Assembly (NCBI GenBank): GCA_938036315.1
Contig: CALHPK010000003.1
Location: forward strand, 1 to 64,000
Source: an uncultured bacterium
GTDB taxonomy: Bacteria > Calescibacteriota > Calescibacteriia > Calescibacteriales > Calescibacteriaceae
Length of the DNA: 64,000 bases
Direction: 5' to 3'
A program made the position numbers and the translations under genes. Position 1 is the stretch's first letter, and each line of letters begins with the position of its first letter. Positions 8,961 through 18,725 of the stretch are shown here, in pieces. The notes below the pieces were generated by a model. The model was not told where the DNA came from, did not search any database, and worked only from the letters and a program-made list of their open reading frames with translations.

Positions 8961-10274
8961 ATGGTGTTTGCAAAGGAAAGCAAATTTTTGAAGCAGGTTG
9001 AAGAAATCATATCATCTCATATTTGTTTGAAGATCCCTGAGCCGGTGGATTTTTTCGTTGCAATCCCTACCCTTGCCGACGAAAGTGTGTTCGAAATAAT
9101 TGAATCCTTGCGCATAGCAAATATCCCAGATGGCAAGCGTGTATCAGTGGTAGTACTTGTTAATGATTCCGAAAACACACCAGAACAGATGAAAGAAATA
9201 AATAATAAGATACTTGAACGCTTTGAAAAATCAGGGTATTGTAAAGGTATATCCATATGCGGAAATTTATCTATATATGTAAGATCTTTAAGAAACATCC
9301 CACAAAATATAGCAGGAGTTGGATTCGTAAGGAGAGTCCTTATGGATGAAGCTATATGCGTGTTTACAAGGGAGCTAAAGAAAACAAAATCCCAAAGCGC
9401 AATCGAATTTCTAAAAGAAAAATTTATATTCTCTCTTGATTCTGATTGTACCGTATCACCTGATTACTTTGAAAGGGCACTTGAATTTTTAGAAAAAACA
9501 AAAGCAGATTTTGGGATTTTTCTCTTTGAGCATAGATTATCAGAAGATCCAAAAGCAAAAATCGCAGGCATACTATGGGAACTGTTCCTCAGATACTGGA
9601 GAGATTCTCTAAAGGTCGCAGGATATCCCTTTGCATACTACCCCATCGGCTCACTGTTTGTGTTTAGAGGATACTTATATCCTATCATAGGTAGAATAAG
9701 CTTAAGGAAAGCCGGAGAAGATTTTTATTTCCTTCAAAAAGTTCTTCACTCATTCCAAGTTATAGATATTCCAGCCTTTGTTTTCCCTAAAGCCGAACCA
9801 TCATCAAGAACTCCTTTCGGAACAGGATACGAGATCCTTCAGTATATCTCCGGAAATGAATCAAGATTAAAATATGTATGGAACTATAGATCATTTAAAA
9901 TTATAGAGCAAGTTATAAAGGGAAATGAGCCTGAAGAGTTTATAAAATTTCTCAACTCTGAACCAAAATATAAACTTCAAATTGAGAACATAAGACAACA
10001 CTCTGGCCAGAATTTCAAGAGAAACTTTGTAAAATGGTTCAATCCTTTTAAAGTTCTGAAATTCCTGAGGTTTCTTGAATCTATTTATCCGAAATCTCCA
10101 ATAGACTCAGAAATCCAGAAATTGATAAATGATATAAATCAACAAAATTTGCTAGACCTCAGTTTAGCTGATGAGTTCTTCAGCACAAAGGAAAATGAAA
10201 ATTTTGAGGTAAGAATATTGAAATTTCTAAATATACTTAGAACTTTTGATATGAAAATTTCCTTCCTGCTCTGA
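8961..10274 (+). CDS. Family 2-like glycosyltransferase
   Basis: A 437-residue cytoplasmic protein with a GT-A nucleotide-sugar fold. Visible are VDFFVAIPTLADESVF near the start (strand and turn of the family), VSVVVLVNDSEN, the DxD-like motif in FSLDSDCTVSPDYF, and a later acidic KAGEDFYFLQK matching the ED catalytic-base region. The C-terminal 120 residues are helical and not assigned. There are no membrane segments. It is divergent from the acyl-CoA dehydrogenase gene. A role in surface glycan synthesis fits the other envelope genes here, but the donor and acceptor are unknown. Confidence 0.75.
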   Translation: MVFAKESKFLKQVEEIISSHICLKIPEPVDFFVAIPTLADESVFEIIESLRIANIPDGKRVSVVVLVNDSENTPEQMKEINNKILERFEKSGYCKGISICGNLSIYVRSLRNIPQNIAGVGFVRRVLMDEAICVFTRELKKTKSQSAIEFLKEKFIFSLDSDCTVSPDYFERALEFLEKTKADFGIFLFEHRLSEDPKAKIAGILWELFLRYWRDSLKVAGYPFAYYPIGSLFVFRGYLYPIIGRISLRKAGEDFYFLQKVLHSFQVIDIPAFVFPKAEPSSRTPFGTGYEILQYISGNESRLKYVWNYRSFKIIEQVIKGNEPEEFIKFLNSEPKYKLQIENIRQHSGQNFKRNFVKWFNPFKVLKFLRFLESIYPKSPIDSEIQKLINDINQQNLLDLSLADEFFSTKENENFEVRILKFLNILRTFDMKISFLL

Positions 10275-10324
10275 TTTTTTTTCTCTTTCTTCTTCCTTCA
10301 ATCTTCTACTCTCGCTTTCTCAGC

Positions 10325-11005
10325 TTAAGTCGGATTCAGATTAAAGAATCTAGAATAGAATAAATCGGCTTTTAGTCTATAGGTAGGGTAGATGTTTTCT
10401 GTCTGCTTCATTATAAGCTCTATATCATGTCTGTCGCGGAACCATTCCTCAACAATTTTCGGTGTAACTTCTATGTGAAACTGGAGAGCATACGAATTGT
10501 CGTATCTGAATGCTTGTTCTGGAAAATACTCCGAATACGCCAATCTTGTTGCCCCAAAAGGCAAGTCATATGTATCTCCATGCCACTGAAGAACGGTCGA
10601 AGTACCTGATGGGTCAATAATTGTTCTAAATATTTTATCCACCATACCATCATCTGTTGCAGTGATATTAAGCCACCCGATCTCTTTGATCTTACCTGGG
10701 TATACTTTTGAGCCGAGCGTATGTGCAAGTAGCTGTGCTCCTAGACACACACCAAGGATTCTAATACCCCTTTTCAATGCATTCTCCATTGCTCTGGCAA
10801 CATTTCTGAGGAAATGGTACCTATTCATCTCGTATACAGCCATTGGCCCTCCCATCACTACAAGATATTCGTACTTGTCAAGAGGTGGTATCTCTTCTCC
10901 CAAACCTGCCTCTACTATTCTGTAACCTATAGCATGCTGGGCTAAAAATTCCGCTATTGTACCTGGACCTTCAAGAGGAGAATTTTTTATAATTAATACA
11001 TTCAT
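10325..11005 (-). CDS. Class I glutamine amidotransferase domain protein (GMP synthase-like)
   Basis: A stand-alone class I GATase of about 226 residues. It carries the oxyanion segment VVMGGPMAVYE, the nucleophile elbow GVCLGAQLLA (Cys 87 counting from the chosen start) and the QFHIEVT His-Glu pair (H177, E179), so the catalytic triad is complete. Such free-standing members hydrolyse glutamine or act on gamma-glutamyl substrates; the partner synthetase is not in this window. The frame also opens at a TTG at 11023, but AGGGG lies about 10 nt before the ATG at 11005 and the conserved strand NVLIIKNS begins there, so I take 11005. Confidence 0.85.
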   Translation of the reverse strand: MNVLIIKNSPLEGPGTIAEFLAQHAIGYRIVEAGLGEEIPPLDKYEYLVVMGGPMAVYEMNRYHFLRNVARAMENALKRGIRILGVCLGAQLLAHTLGSKVYPGKIKEIGWLNITATDDGMVDKIFRTIIDPSGTSTVLQWHGDTYDLPFGATRLAYSEYFPEQAFRYDNSYALQFHIEVTPKIVEEWFRDRHDIELIMKQTENIYPTYRLKADLFYSRFFNLNPT

Positions 11006-11055
11006 CAAGAACACACCCCTCAAGAATATTTTTCAGATTAACACATAAATTTAGT

Positions 11056-11637
11056 TTAGGTTATTTCTATTGAGTTGACAACACTCATTGATTTAGCTAA
11101 ACTTTCATTAACTATCATTTTGAGACCACTAAACGATAAATCAAGAATTTTTTTTAGATTTTGCATTTCGTAATCAGAAAATCTTCCGAGAACAAAATTA
11201 GTCACATCAGATTTATCCTTTGGTCTGCTTATCCCAAGTCTTATTCTTATGTTGTTTTTTCCGAGACGTTCTATAACAGAAAGAACCCCTTTGTGTCCCC
11301 CTGCTCCTCCATCCCATACAATTTTCACCCTTCCGAAAGAGATATCAACATCGTCGTGGGCAATAATGATTTCCGCTCCTTCAAGAGAAAAATAATTTAT
11401 AAATTTTTCAGCTGTTTCTCCCGAAAGATTCATATAGGTTTTGCCTTTGAAAACAAAGGTTTCATACATAAACTCCTCCGCTTGGACAAGTTTGAGATAG
11501 GCTCCAAAATCAAGGTTTTTGAATCTTGTTCCAGTTCTGGCGGATATAAAATCCGCAAAGAGAAAACCGAAATTATGTCTGGTGTAAGTAAACTCATCAC
11601 CCCAATTCCCCAGGCATATCAGAAGGAACTTTTTCAT
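11056..11637 (-). CDS. pth: Peptidyl-tRNA hydrolase
   Basis: A 193-residue cytoplasmic enzyme that releases tRNA from peptidyl-tRNA dropped by ribosomes. Family signatures are LGNWGDEFTYTRHNFGF (usually GNPG; the catalytic His is in TRHN), KTYMNLSGE (substrate Asn), IIAHDDVDISFG (catalytic Asp), GGAGGHKGVLSV and RIRLGISRPKD. The Trp replacing Pro in GNPG is unusual but lies in a turn. It sits 21 nt downstream of the ZnuA-like gene on the same strand and 50 nt before the amidotransferase, so the three may form one transcript. Confidence 0.94.
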   Translation of the reverse strand: MKKFLLICLGNWGDEFTYTRHNFGFLFADFISARTGTRFKNLDFGAYLKLVQAEEFMYETFVFKGKTYMNLSGETAEKFINYFSLEGAEIIIAHDDVDISFGRVKIVWDGGAGGHKGVLSVIERLGKNNIRIRLGISRPKDKSDVTNFVLGRFSDYEMQNLKKILDLSFSGLKMIVNESLAKSMSVVNSIEIT

Positions 11638-11658
11638 TCCCTTTCAGAAAAACTTTCT

Positions 11659-12783
11659 TCATTCCTCCATTGTGATTACACTGCTTCTGATCCATCCAAT
11701 GCTCTTACCATCGGTTACCTTTACCCATTCATTTTGTTTATCAAGAATAAGAACTTTCTGCCCTCCCATAATTTTTCCGGCTTGACCTGCTGTTGATTGC
11801 GGACGATCTCTCAAAATTATACTTGAGTATCTTGAAGTTATATATCCATACTTTTGAATTTCAGCCGGTGGTCTTTCAGGTGGTATAGTTGTAATCTCGT
11901 GAGCAAAAGTTTTTGGGGGGATTGGACGGGACATCTCTTCCCTTTGCGGGACCAACTTTTCAGCATCTCCTGTAAAAGATATTCCACTCACAACCGATGA
12001 GAAATCTGGAAACTTTTTACCAAGGTGAGCTGGAATCTTGAGGGTAGCAATTCCCGCAGACATAAATCCTATTTCGGCATCTCTTTCGATGTTATGAGGA
12101 ACGACTACCAATGGTATATTCATCTTCTTCATAAACTCAGCGGAATCTCGTGCAGCTCTGTAGGAGAAAGTTTCGTTTTCTCTCTTTTTGAGTATAAGTT
12201 CGGAGTTAAGTTTCATCTGTGTTACAAAATTGTTCACGCATGGAGAGTAAGTTGCTACTTTTACACCCATATATGGCAACAGGACAGCGCTAAGTTCCGA
12301 GAAAAATTTATCGACTTCGCTGAAGAACTCAGAGAGTCTTTTTTGATAGAACTCTTCTGAAAAATCGGGGGATAGTTTTTTCAGTATTCCTGAAAGGATT
12401 ATCGCTAATTTTTTGACATCTTCTTTGCTATAGATAAAGCAATGAGATCCGTTGAGGTATCTGATGTATTTTGATATATCAACGTGCCCAACTGCTCCTT
12501 CAACTATTTTTGGGTTTCTAGCAAGCCACAAAGCCTCTCCAATCCAGCGCCTTTCAAATGTTCCAGTATGAATAAAAACATCCGCCCTATTGAGTAACCT
12601 AATATGGCTCTCAAGAGGGCTAAAGGAATAAGGATCGTTAACTGTTTCATCAACAATGTAATAGATCTGGTGAGAAGGATCGGCTATATTTTTCACTATG
12701 TAGTAAATATCGTAGTTCGAAGTCACAATAACCGCTGATGCTGAAATAATTCCAGCTGTAAAGATACCGATCATCATAGCCAT
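11659..12783 (-). CDS. ZnuA-like (cluster 9) solute-binding protein fused to an SH3 domain
   Basis: A 374-residue protein. An N-terminal hydrophobic segment (residues 1-20) would export or anchor it. Residues about 20-265 follow the zinc/manganese-binding protein fold: VTSNYDIYYIVKNIADP, DPYSFSPLESHIRLLNRAD, VFIHTGTFERRWIGEAL, a long helix, then VKVATYSPCVNNFV and VVVPHNIERDAEI. The metal-binding His of the usual DPHxYE motif is Tyr (DPYSFS), and the second-lobe metal motif is not recognisable. Residues about 308-374 are a bacterial SH3 domain (ITSRYSSIILRDRPQSTAG, then KQNEWVKVTDGKSIGWI). No ABC permease or ATPase is adjacent. It may have lost metal transport and bind the envelope instead. 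Confidence 0.7.
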   Translation of the reverse strand: MAMMIGIFTAGIISASAVIVTSNYDIYYIVKNIADPSHQIYYIVDETVNDPYSFSPLESHIRLLNRADVFIHTGTFERRWIGEALWLARNPKIVEGAVGHVDISKYIRYLNGSHCFIYSKEDVKKLAIILSGILKKLSPDFSEEFYQKRLSEFFSEVDKFFSELSAVLLPYMGVKVATYSPCVNNFVTQMKLNSELILKKRENETFSYRAARDSAEFMKKMNIPLVVVPHNIERDAEIGFMSAGIATLKIPAHLGKKFPDFSSVVSGISFTGDAEKLVPQREEMSRPIPPKTFAHEITTIPPERPPAEIQKYGYITSRYSSIILRDRPQSTAGQAGKIMGGQKVLILDKQNEWVKVTDGKSIGWIRSSVITMEE

Positions 12784-12811
12784 CTACACTACATATTAAT
12801 TATTAATCTAA

Positions 12812-13969
12812 TCAGAATAAATTAAACATAGCTTGCAAGTAGAATATGTTCTGAGGCAAAGCTGCCTCAGAGAAATTTCCTGTCCACTGTAGCCTTAATC
12901 TAACGTAGTCTGTAGGAAGAAATGTAGCGGAAATCGATATATCTGCAATCTGTGGACGGGATACTACTCCCCCACCTTCTGGAAACACATTACGAGGGAT
13001 GCCGAAGATCTCAGGTCTTATCCCAGCAGCGAAAAAATCAATGGGTCTGACAACAAACTCTGAAAATAGCCCTCCTTCAACCCTTAGTATTTGAGGGATC
13101 GACTCTCTCTTTATTATATATCCGACCCTTGCTGAGAAGATCTCTCCGAGATTGAAGAAAGCATCCCCTCCGAAGAACTCTGTGAAGTTTTCCGCGGGGG
13201 ACACAATAGCAGTTCCCTTGGAATCTAATCTGTCCGCTGAATTATTTTTCCCGGTGCACCAGAAAAGTCCGAATCCACCATTCACTGGTTCCTGCCCAAA
13301 AGTATTCCTTATAGATATGAGGTTAACAAATTCAAAACTCCCTCGGCTACCCCAGGGTTTCTCAGAACCATCAAAAACCTGATAAATAAACTCGAGTGAC
13401 CACGGCAAGGGCGGGAAAAGAGATATCTCTAACCCCTCATCTAAAAAGCCATCTATCCCAAAAAAGTTTCTTATCGTGAACGGTCTTTCTACGAACCATC
13501 TGTCCCAGAATTTTTCTTGGTTCAAATTCCCTATCGCTCCATAGAATCTTCCCATAGTCACCCTTACAAAGGGTAATCCCCGTGTTGATACAAATAACTC
13601 CTTGATTCTTATTATATCTTCTATCGTATCCGCTGAATAAAGAGTTCGTGAAGGGGTACTGAAGAAATCTCGAACTGAAGTCTGCTCCACTGCTATGGAT
13701 TCGGTAAAAAATGATAATGTATAGGGATTAACATCAAAGGATCCCTTAAGGAAAAAGTATCCTCTTGAGCCTTTTGCTTCAAGCTCTAAATTCCTAATAG
13801 CAAACATCCAATAGTTATTTCTCCCTAAAAACGATGCAAAAAGCGAATTGCCTTTAACAGAAAAATCAACCTCTGCAAACAATTGGAGAACACCAATGAT
13901 GTGGAAAACTAAAATAAAAAAGGGAACTCTAAGACAAGTAAGACAGGTCTCAACTACTCCTCTACTCAT
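12812..13969 (-). CDS. Predicted outer-membrane beta-barrel protein
   Basis: A 385-residue protein with a hydrophobic leader (about residues 13-33, FFILVFHIIGVLQLFAEV) ending in a plausible signal-peptidase site. The rest alternates polar and aromatic/hydrophobic residues as in barrel strands. The C-terminal strand IFYLQAMFNLF ends in Phe, the usual BAM recognition signal. Mid-sequence repeats of Arg- and Phe-rich strands (for example RVTMGRFYGAIGNL) look like those of porins that carry sugars or phosphate, but no specific family can be named. The leader follows about 12 residues with two Cys, so the true start may be slightly downstream. Confidence 0.65.
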   Translation of the reverse strand: MSRGVVETCLTCLRVPFFILVFHIIGVLQLFAEVDFSVKGNSLFASFLGRNNYWMFAIRNLELEAKGSRGYFFLKGSFDVNPYTLSFFTESIAVEQTSVRDFFSTPSRTLYSADTIEDIIRIKELFVSTRGLPFVRVTMGRFYGAIGNLNQEKFWDRWFVERPFTIRNFFGIDGFLDEGLEISLFPPLPWSLEFIYQVFDGSEKPWGSRGSFEFVNLISIRNTFGQEPVNGGFGLFWCTGKNNSADRLDSKGTAIVSPAENFTEFFGGDAFFNLGEIFSARVGYIIKRESIPQILRVEGGLFSEFVVRPIDFFAAGIRPEIFGIPRNVFPEGGGVVSRPQIADISISATFLPTDYVRLRLQWTGNFSEAALPQNIFYLQAMFNLF

Positions 13970-14140
13970 CTGGTTCCACCTCTGAAAAAATTTTAAAAAA
14001 ACATTCTGGTTCAGGTTATAGAAATCATTCGTAAAAATTAAATTATTCTTTACTTTAGAGAGACAAAATTTATTGTGGGCGATAAATAGCTTTTACACAA
14101 AAGGGCTTTCCATCCAACTCGGTCAGATTGCGTTGGAGAC

Positions 14141-14872
14141 TCAAAAATCTACGGTTCTGATGAAGATATTATTATCTTCAGAAATTTCCAGAAAAGTTCC
14201 ACGGTTATGTCCCCAAAAACCCGAGTTTGCGTAGGTTTTTCCTTGTGATTTAATCACCATTGGAATATGGCAGTGACCAAAAATTACCACCTCTGCCTTT
14301 TTTTCTTCAGCGATTGCGAAGGCTTTCTCTAACATATTAATAGCTATTTTCATTCTCTTCCCTTTCAAGGCTGGATGCGAATTCCTCTTGTAGGATATGT
14401 ATGACAGAAATTCCCCAACCCTATTTATCGCTTTCTCAAGGTAGCCATTAGCCACTGCTCTAAATAGTTTCTCAGTCCTAAGAACCGCCCTTCTGTAAAC
14501 CATATGAGACAGCTCTCCAGAATACAAATCTCCGTGAGAGAAGAAAAACTTCTGTTTGTTTATCGTGATATACGCCTCTGTAAATCTTCCTATTCCCAAA
14601 TCTTCGAGCCAAACAAGGTGAAAATCATGGTTTCCTTCTATATAAATTATTTTTCTCTCGTTTTTTTTCGCTTGACTCTCAAAAACTGAGATAATCTCTG
14701 AAAAATCATCCTCAAACTCTTTGTTTCTCCCAATCCATATATCAAATATATCTCCAAGCAGTACCACATGGGCATCTGCAGAATTTATAAAATCAGCAAG
14801 AGCCTTTGCTCTGGGATCTTTTCTTTTTAAATGAATGTCAGAAATTATAAAAATTTTCCCGTTGATCTCCAT
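14141..14872 (-). CDS. LpxH-like metallophosphoesterase (UDP-2,3-diacylglucosamine diphosphatase type)
   Basis: A 243-residue calcineurin-type phosphoesterase, the same length as LpxH. Metal-binding motifs in order are ISDIHLK, GDIFDIWIG, EGNHDFH, SHGD and FGHCHIP. The GD-x-FD-x-WIG signature and the helical insertion after HGD (residues about 118-165) are typical of the lipid A precursor hydrolases that split UDP-2,3-diacylglucosamine to lipid X. It reads GNHD where Escherichia LpxH has GNRD, so a general phosphoesterase cannot be ruled out. If correct, it argues for lipid A in this organism. Single gene, divergent from alaS. Confidence 0.78.
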   Translation of the reverse strand: MEINGKIFIISDIHLKRKDPRAKALADFINSADAHVVLLGDIFDIWIGRNKEFEDDFSEIISVFESQAKKNERKIIYIEGNHDFHLVWLEDLGIGRFTEAYITINKQKFFFSHGDLYSGELSHMVYRRAVLRTEKLFRAVANGYLEKAINRVGEFLSYISYKRNSHPALKGKRMKIAINMLEKAFAIAEEKKAEVVIFGHCHIPMVIKSQGKTYANSGFWGHNRGTFLEISEDNNIFIRTVDF

Positions 14873-14954
14873 TTAACAACTACTTTAGGAATTGTAATGA
14901 TCTGAGAAATAAATAAAAATTTGGTAAAACTTTTTTAGCATATATCTGAAGCTT

Positions 14955-14974
14955 AGCAATTACAAGCAATTACA
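14955..14974. repeat. 10-bp tandem duplication in the lpxH-like/alaS spacer
   Basis: AGCAATTACA occurs twice back to back, 90 nt before the alaS start, within the divergent promoter region. Confidence 0.7.
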
Positions 14975-15063
14975 TTCGACAGCCTAAAATAAGTCAAATA
15001 AAATCGGTATTCCGATATAAAATAGAAAAAACATTCTGGAGCGGTTAGAGAGAATAAAGTTAT

Positions 15064-17685
15064 ATGATGAAGGTATCCGAAATAAGGCAAGAATTTTTGA
15101 GTTTCTTTCAAAAGAAAAATCACACAGTACTGCCATCATCCTCGCTTATTCCTCAAGCTGATCCCACACTACTTTTCACAAATGCTGGAATGGTTCAGTT
15201 CAAAAGGTACTTTTTGGGTGAGGAGCCGGATTATATTAATGTAGCAACCTGCCAGAGATGTCTCAGAGCAGGCGGTAAGCATAATGATCTGGAAAATGTG
15301 GGTAAAACTGCAAGACATCTGACATTCTTCGAAATGCTGGGGAACTTCTCATTCGGAGGATATTTCAAAAGAGAAGCTATAAAAATGGCGTGGGAACTTG
15401 TCACAGAAATATTTAAATTACCCAAAGAAAGAATTATTGCTACAGTCTTTGAAGAGGATGATGAAGCAGAAAAGATATGGCTTGAAGAGACAGATGTCAA
15501 AGAAGTTATCAGACTCGGAAAATCAAGTAACTTCTGGACAATGGGAGATGAGGGACCAGCGGGTCCGTGTTCCGAAATAATATACGACAGGGGTGAGGGG
15601 GTCTCAGACAAAGATCACAAATGCAATGGACCCACATGTGATTGTGATAGATTCCTTGAGATATGGAACCTCGTCTTTATGCAATTCAATCTTATAAAGG
15701 ATGGAAGAATTGAACCACTCAAAAGGAAGAACATAGATACTGGTATGGGGCTAGAGAGAATTGCCATGATTTTGCAGAACAAATCCTCTGTATTCGATAC
15801 TGATGTGTTTGAACCTCTTAAAAATGAGCTAAGCATCCATGCACCAGAAGTTATGAAAGATGAATTTACTCTACGGGTCGTACTTGATGCAGCAAGAGCA
15901 GCATCTTTTGCAATAGCAGATGGAATTATGCCATCTAACGAATCCAGAGGATACGTTATAAGAAGAATAATAAGAAGAGCTCTAAGACATTCAATAAAAT
16001 ACACAGACTCACCATTTTTGCACATGGTATCATCAGCAGTCGTAAAATCAATGAATGACTTCTGGACACACCTTAAAGGGAAGGAAAAAATTGTTTCGGA
16101 AACTGTAAAGATGGAAGAAGAAAAATTCTTTGAAAATCTCGCAAGGGCACTACCACTTTTAGAAAGAGAAATAGAGGATACTATCAAAGCTCAGGAGAAA
16201 GAACTAGATGTCGACTCCGCATTTATGCTCTGGGAAACCTACGGCTTACCTTTAGACATAATAAAAGAAGTAGCAGGAGAGAGGGGACTTTCTCTAAATG
16301 AAGAGAAATTATCCCAAAAAATAGAGGAATGGAAACAGAAATCGAAAAGAACGGACAAGGAGGACGAAGAGTTGATAACAAAAAGAATATATTCCATTAT
16401 ACCATCTCAATCAACGGAATTTTTAGGATACTATACCACATACTCGGAAGGTTTAATAACTCACATCCTTGACAAAGACCTTAATACAAAAAAGATAGCA
16501 ACTGAAGGGGACGAAGTATTCATAGCAACAGACAAAACTCCGTTCTATCCAGAGGGAGGAGGACAAGTTGGAGATAGCGGAATAATCAGAACCGAATCGG
16601 GAATCGCAAAAATTTATGACACAAAAAAAATGAAAGGAGATATAATTTTGCATAAAGCTAAAGTCATACAAGGGAAACTTGTCGAAAATAGCAAAGCTTT
16701 CTTGGAAGTTGATAGACTAAAAAGAGAACAGTCGGCAAAACATCATACAACAACGCATCTGCTTCATTCAGCCTTACGAAATCTCTTCGGAACCCATATA
16801 AGACAAATGGGATCTTTAGTTGAACCAAAAAGGCTTAGATTTGATTTTTCCCATCCAGTTCCCCTATCAGAGTCTGATATCGACCAGATAGAGAATACCG
16901 TGAACGAATGGATAATGCTGAACTTTGACGTTGAGCACGAATACGTAAAATTTGAAGAAGCTATCCGAAGAGGAGCTCTCGCGTTCTTTGGAGATAAATA
17001 CGGTAAAATCGTCAGAGTAGTGAAGATCGGAGAGGTTTCATTAGAACTGTGTGGCGGAACTCACTTAAAGCAAACAGGACAAGCAGGAATTCTTAAAGTG
17101 ATAAAGGAAAGTTCCGTAGCCTCTGGAGTAAGAAGGATCGAAGCCGTAGCCGGATTCGAGCTTATAAAATATATCAGAGAAAAAGAAAACTACATCAAAG
17201 AATTAGCTAACATCCTCAAAGTTTCTCCCTCAGATGTCCTCAAAAAAATAAAAAGTATAACTGAAGAAAAAGAAAAGTTAGAGTCAGAAGTCGATTCTCT
17301 CAGAAAGAGGTTGGCAGAAACTATATCTAATCCCCAGATAAAAGAAATAAACGGGAAAAGGATAATATTTGACTACCTAAGAGGTCTCGGCAAAAAAGAA
17401 GCTTCATATCTTGTCGACAAATTACGCGAAAAACTTCAGAATTCGGCTGTACTGGTAGTGACAGAATCCGATGGCAAATTGTTTATTGTTGGTGGAACAA
17501 ATATTCCACAAATCAACATAGGAGATGTTGTGAAGAGAATTTCGAATTTCCTTGGGGGAACAGGTGGGGGAAAACAAAGTTTTGCAGAGGGTAGCGGGAA
17601 AGTAGCAAAACCCAAAAACGAGATCTTCGAAAAATTCGAAGAAATAGTAAAGGAGCAACTGGGCGAAGATAAAAGAATCAACTAA
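15064..17685 (+). CDS. alaS: Alanyl-tRNA synthetase
   Basis: A complete 873-residue class II synthetase that charges tRNA-Ala in the cytoplasm. The aminoacylation domain carries FTNAGMVQFKRYFLG, TCQRCLRAGGKHNDLENVG, ARHLTFFEMLGNFSFG and GPCSEI. The editing domain has the zinc motif HxxxH at 561-565 (HTTTH) and CGGTH at 663-667. The C-terminal DHHA1/oligomerisation region ends in GGTGGGKQSFAEGSGK. Length and motifs are standard for bacteria. A second ATG follows directly (15067). No T-box leader is seen upstream. The MidA-like gene follows after 17 nt and is probably co-transcribed. Confidence 0.98.
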   Translation: MMKVSEIRQEFLSFFQKKNHTVLPSSSLIPQADPTLLFTNAGMVQFKRYFLGEEPDYINVATCQRCLRAGGKHNDLENVGKTARHLTFFEMLGNFSFGGYFKREAIKMAWELVTEIFKLPKERIIATVFEEDDEAEKIWLEETDVKEVIRLGKSSNFWTMGDEGPAGPCSEIIYDRGEGVSDKDHKCNGPTCDCDRFLEIWNLVFMQFNLIKDGRIEPLKRKNIDTGMGLERIAMILQNKSSVFDTDVFEPLKNELSIHAPEVMKDEFTLRVVLDAARAASFAIADGIMPSNESRGYVIRRIIRRALRHSIKYTDSPFLHMVSSAVVKSMNDFWTHLKGKEKIVSETVKMEEEKFFENLARALPLLEREIEDTIKAQEKELDVDSAFMLWETYGLPLDIIKEVAGERGLSLNEEKLSQKIEEWKQKSKRTDKEDEELITKRIYSIIPSQSTEFLGYYTTYSEGLITHILDKDLNTKKIATEGDEVFIATDKTPFYPEGGGQVGDSGIIRTESGIAKIYDTKKMKGDIILHKAKVIQGKLVENSKAFLEVDRLKREQSAKHHTTTHLLHSALRNLFGTHIRQMGSLVEPKRLRFDFSHPVPLSESDIDQIENTVNEWIMLNFDVEHEYVKFEEAIRRGALAFFGDKYGKIVRVVKIGEVSLELCGGTHLKQTGQAGILKVIKESSVASGVRRIEAVAGFELIKYIREKENYIKELANILKVSPSDVLKKIKSITEEKEKLESEVDSLRKRLAETISNPQIKEINGKRIIFDYLRGLGKKEASYLVDKLREKLQNSAVLVVTESDGKLFIVGGTNIPQINIGDVVKRISNFLGGTGGGKQSFAEGSGKVAKPKNEIFEKFEEIVKEQLGEDKRIN

Positions 17686-17702
17686 ACAGAAAAAATATCC
17701 CA

Positions 17703-18725
17703 ATGTTTATAAGCTTTGAAGATTTCACAAAGATATGGTCAGAAAAGTTCTATAATGATCAAACACCACAGGAACACTTCCTAACACTTCCCCAGATTTC
17801 AGATATCTTTGCTCTGGCAATCCTTTCTCACATAAAAAGCTTGGGAATAAACGATAAAATTACACTGATCGAATTGGGAGCGGGAGATGGAGATCTTGCC
17901 GAAAAAATAATAGACTATTCTCATCACTTTCAGCTGAATTTCGACAAATTAATCCTCATCGAGAAAATCCAGAAAAGAATCGAAAATATACTGAAAAAAC
18001 TCGAACGCTATAAAGGGATTGTTTCTGTATCGAAAGAGATAGACAACATAGATTTACATGGATCAAAAAAAAACTTTACAGTAGTCATTGCTAATGAATT
18101 TTTTGATTCTCTACCATTTTCAGTAGTCAAGATCCAACAGCAAAGAATTTATGAGCTTTTCGTAAGCTTAAATAACAATGATATAGTAAAACTCTGCTTT
18201 AAGGAACCGAGAGAAAAAGTCTTAAATTTTATTCTTAGATATATTGGAGATGAAATTTCTTCTACTGCCGATGAGTTTTTCTTTGAGGTCTCACCTTCGT
18301 TTGATGCAATAAAAAATTTCAGATGGGCAGATTATCTTATAATCTCCGACTATGGATACAGGTATTTTTCTGAAAGATCTCCATTTGGGTCGGTATCGAT
18401 ACATTGGAGATTTTGGGTTGAGAAACTTGATTTCTCAGATATTACCTCTGCAGAGGCCAAGATAAGTAAATTTTTTGGGAAAGGAGATATTTCATTCTTT
18501 GTCGACTTTGAAATTCTTGAAAAAATCCTGAAGGAAGAGAGTTTTCACACAGAGATAAAAAGACTATCATCTTTTACGTTATTAAACCTCCAAAATTTCA
18601 AAGAGATATCTGAGAATTTTTTGAAAAGCAGAAAAGAAAATATACTTTCTTTCTCGGATATTATGTCAGGATGGGGGAATTTTTTCGTTCTCACTGCTTC
18701 CAGAGATTGCAGACCGGGTTATTAG
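17703..18725 (+). CDS. MidA/NDUFAF7-like class I SAM-dependent methyltransferase
   Basis: A 340-residue protein matching the DUF185 (MidA) family. Visible are IELGAGDGDLAE (SAM-binding motif I), VVIANEFFDSLPF (family hallmark), IISDYGYR, and KGDISFFVDFEIL near residue 260. Eukaryotic NDUFAF7 methylates an arginine of a complex I subunit; the bacterial substrate is generally unknown. No complex I genes are in the window. It starts 17 nt after alaS and converges on the acyl-CoA synthetase gene; the stops sit in a pair of related repeats. Confidence 0.85.
   Translation: MFISFEDFTKIWSEKFYNDQTPQEHFLTLPQISDIFALAILSHIKSLGINDKITLIELGAGDGDLAEKIIDYSHHFQLNFDKLILIEKIQKRIENILKKLERYKGIVSVSKEIDNIDLHGSKKNFTVVIANEFFDSLPFSVVKIQQQRIYELFVSLNNNDIVKLCFKEPREKVLNFILRYIGDEISSTADEFFFEVSPSFDAIKNFRWADYLIISDYGYRYFSERSPFGSVSIHWRFWVEKLDFSDITSAEAKISKFFGKGDISFFVDFEILEKILKEESFHTEIKRLSSFTLLNLQNFKEISENFLKSRKENILSFSDIMSGWGNFFVLTASRDCRPGY

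Noticed and set aside
14114-14136. CCAAC/GTTGG inverted repeat downstream of the LpxH-like gene
   Set aside because: Five-base stem, 13-base loop and no T run; too weak for a terminator or RNA call.
14001-15050. Shared AAAAAACATTCTGG words at 14002 and 15027 upstream of two genes
   Set aside because: Only about 14 matching bases in AT-rich DNA; could be chance.
14873-15063. T-box leader upstream of alaS
   Set aside because: The conserved T-box sequence and a specifier loop are absent.
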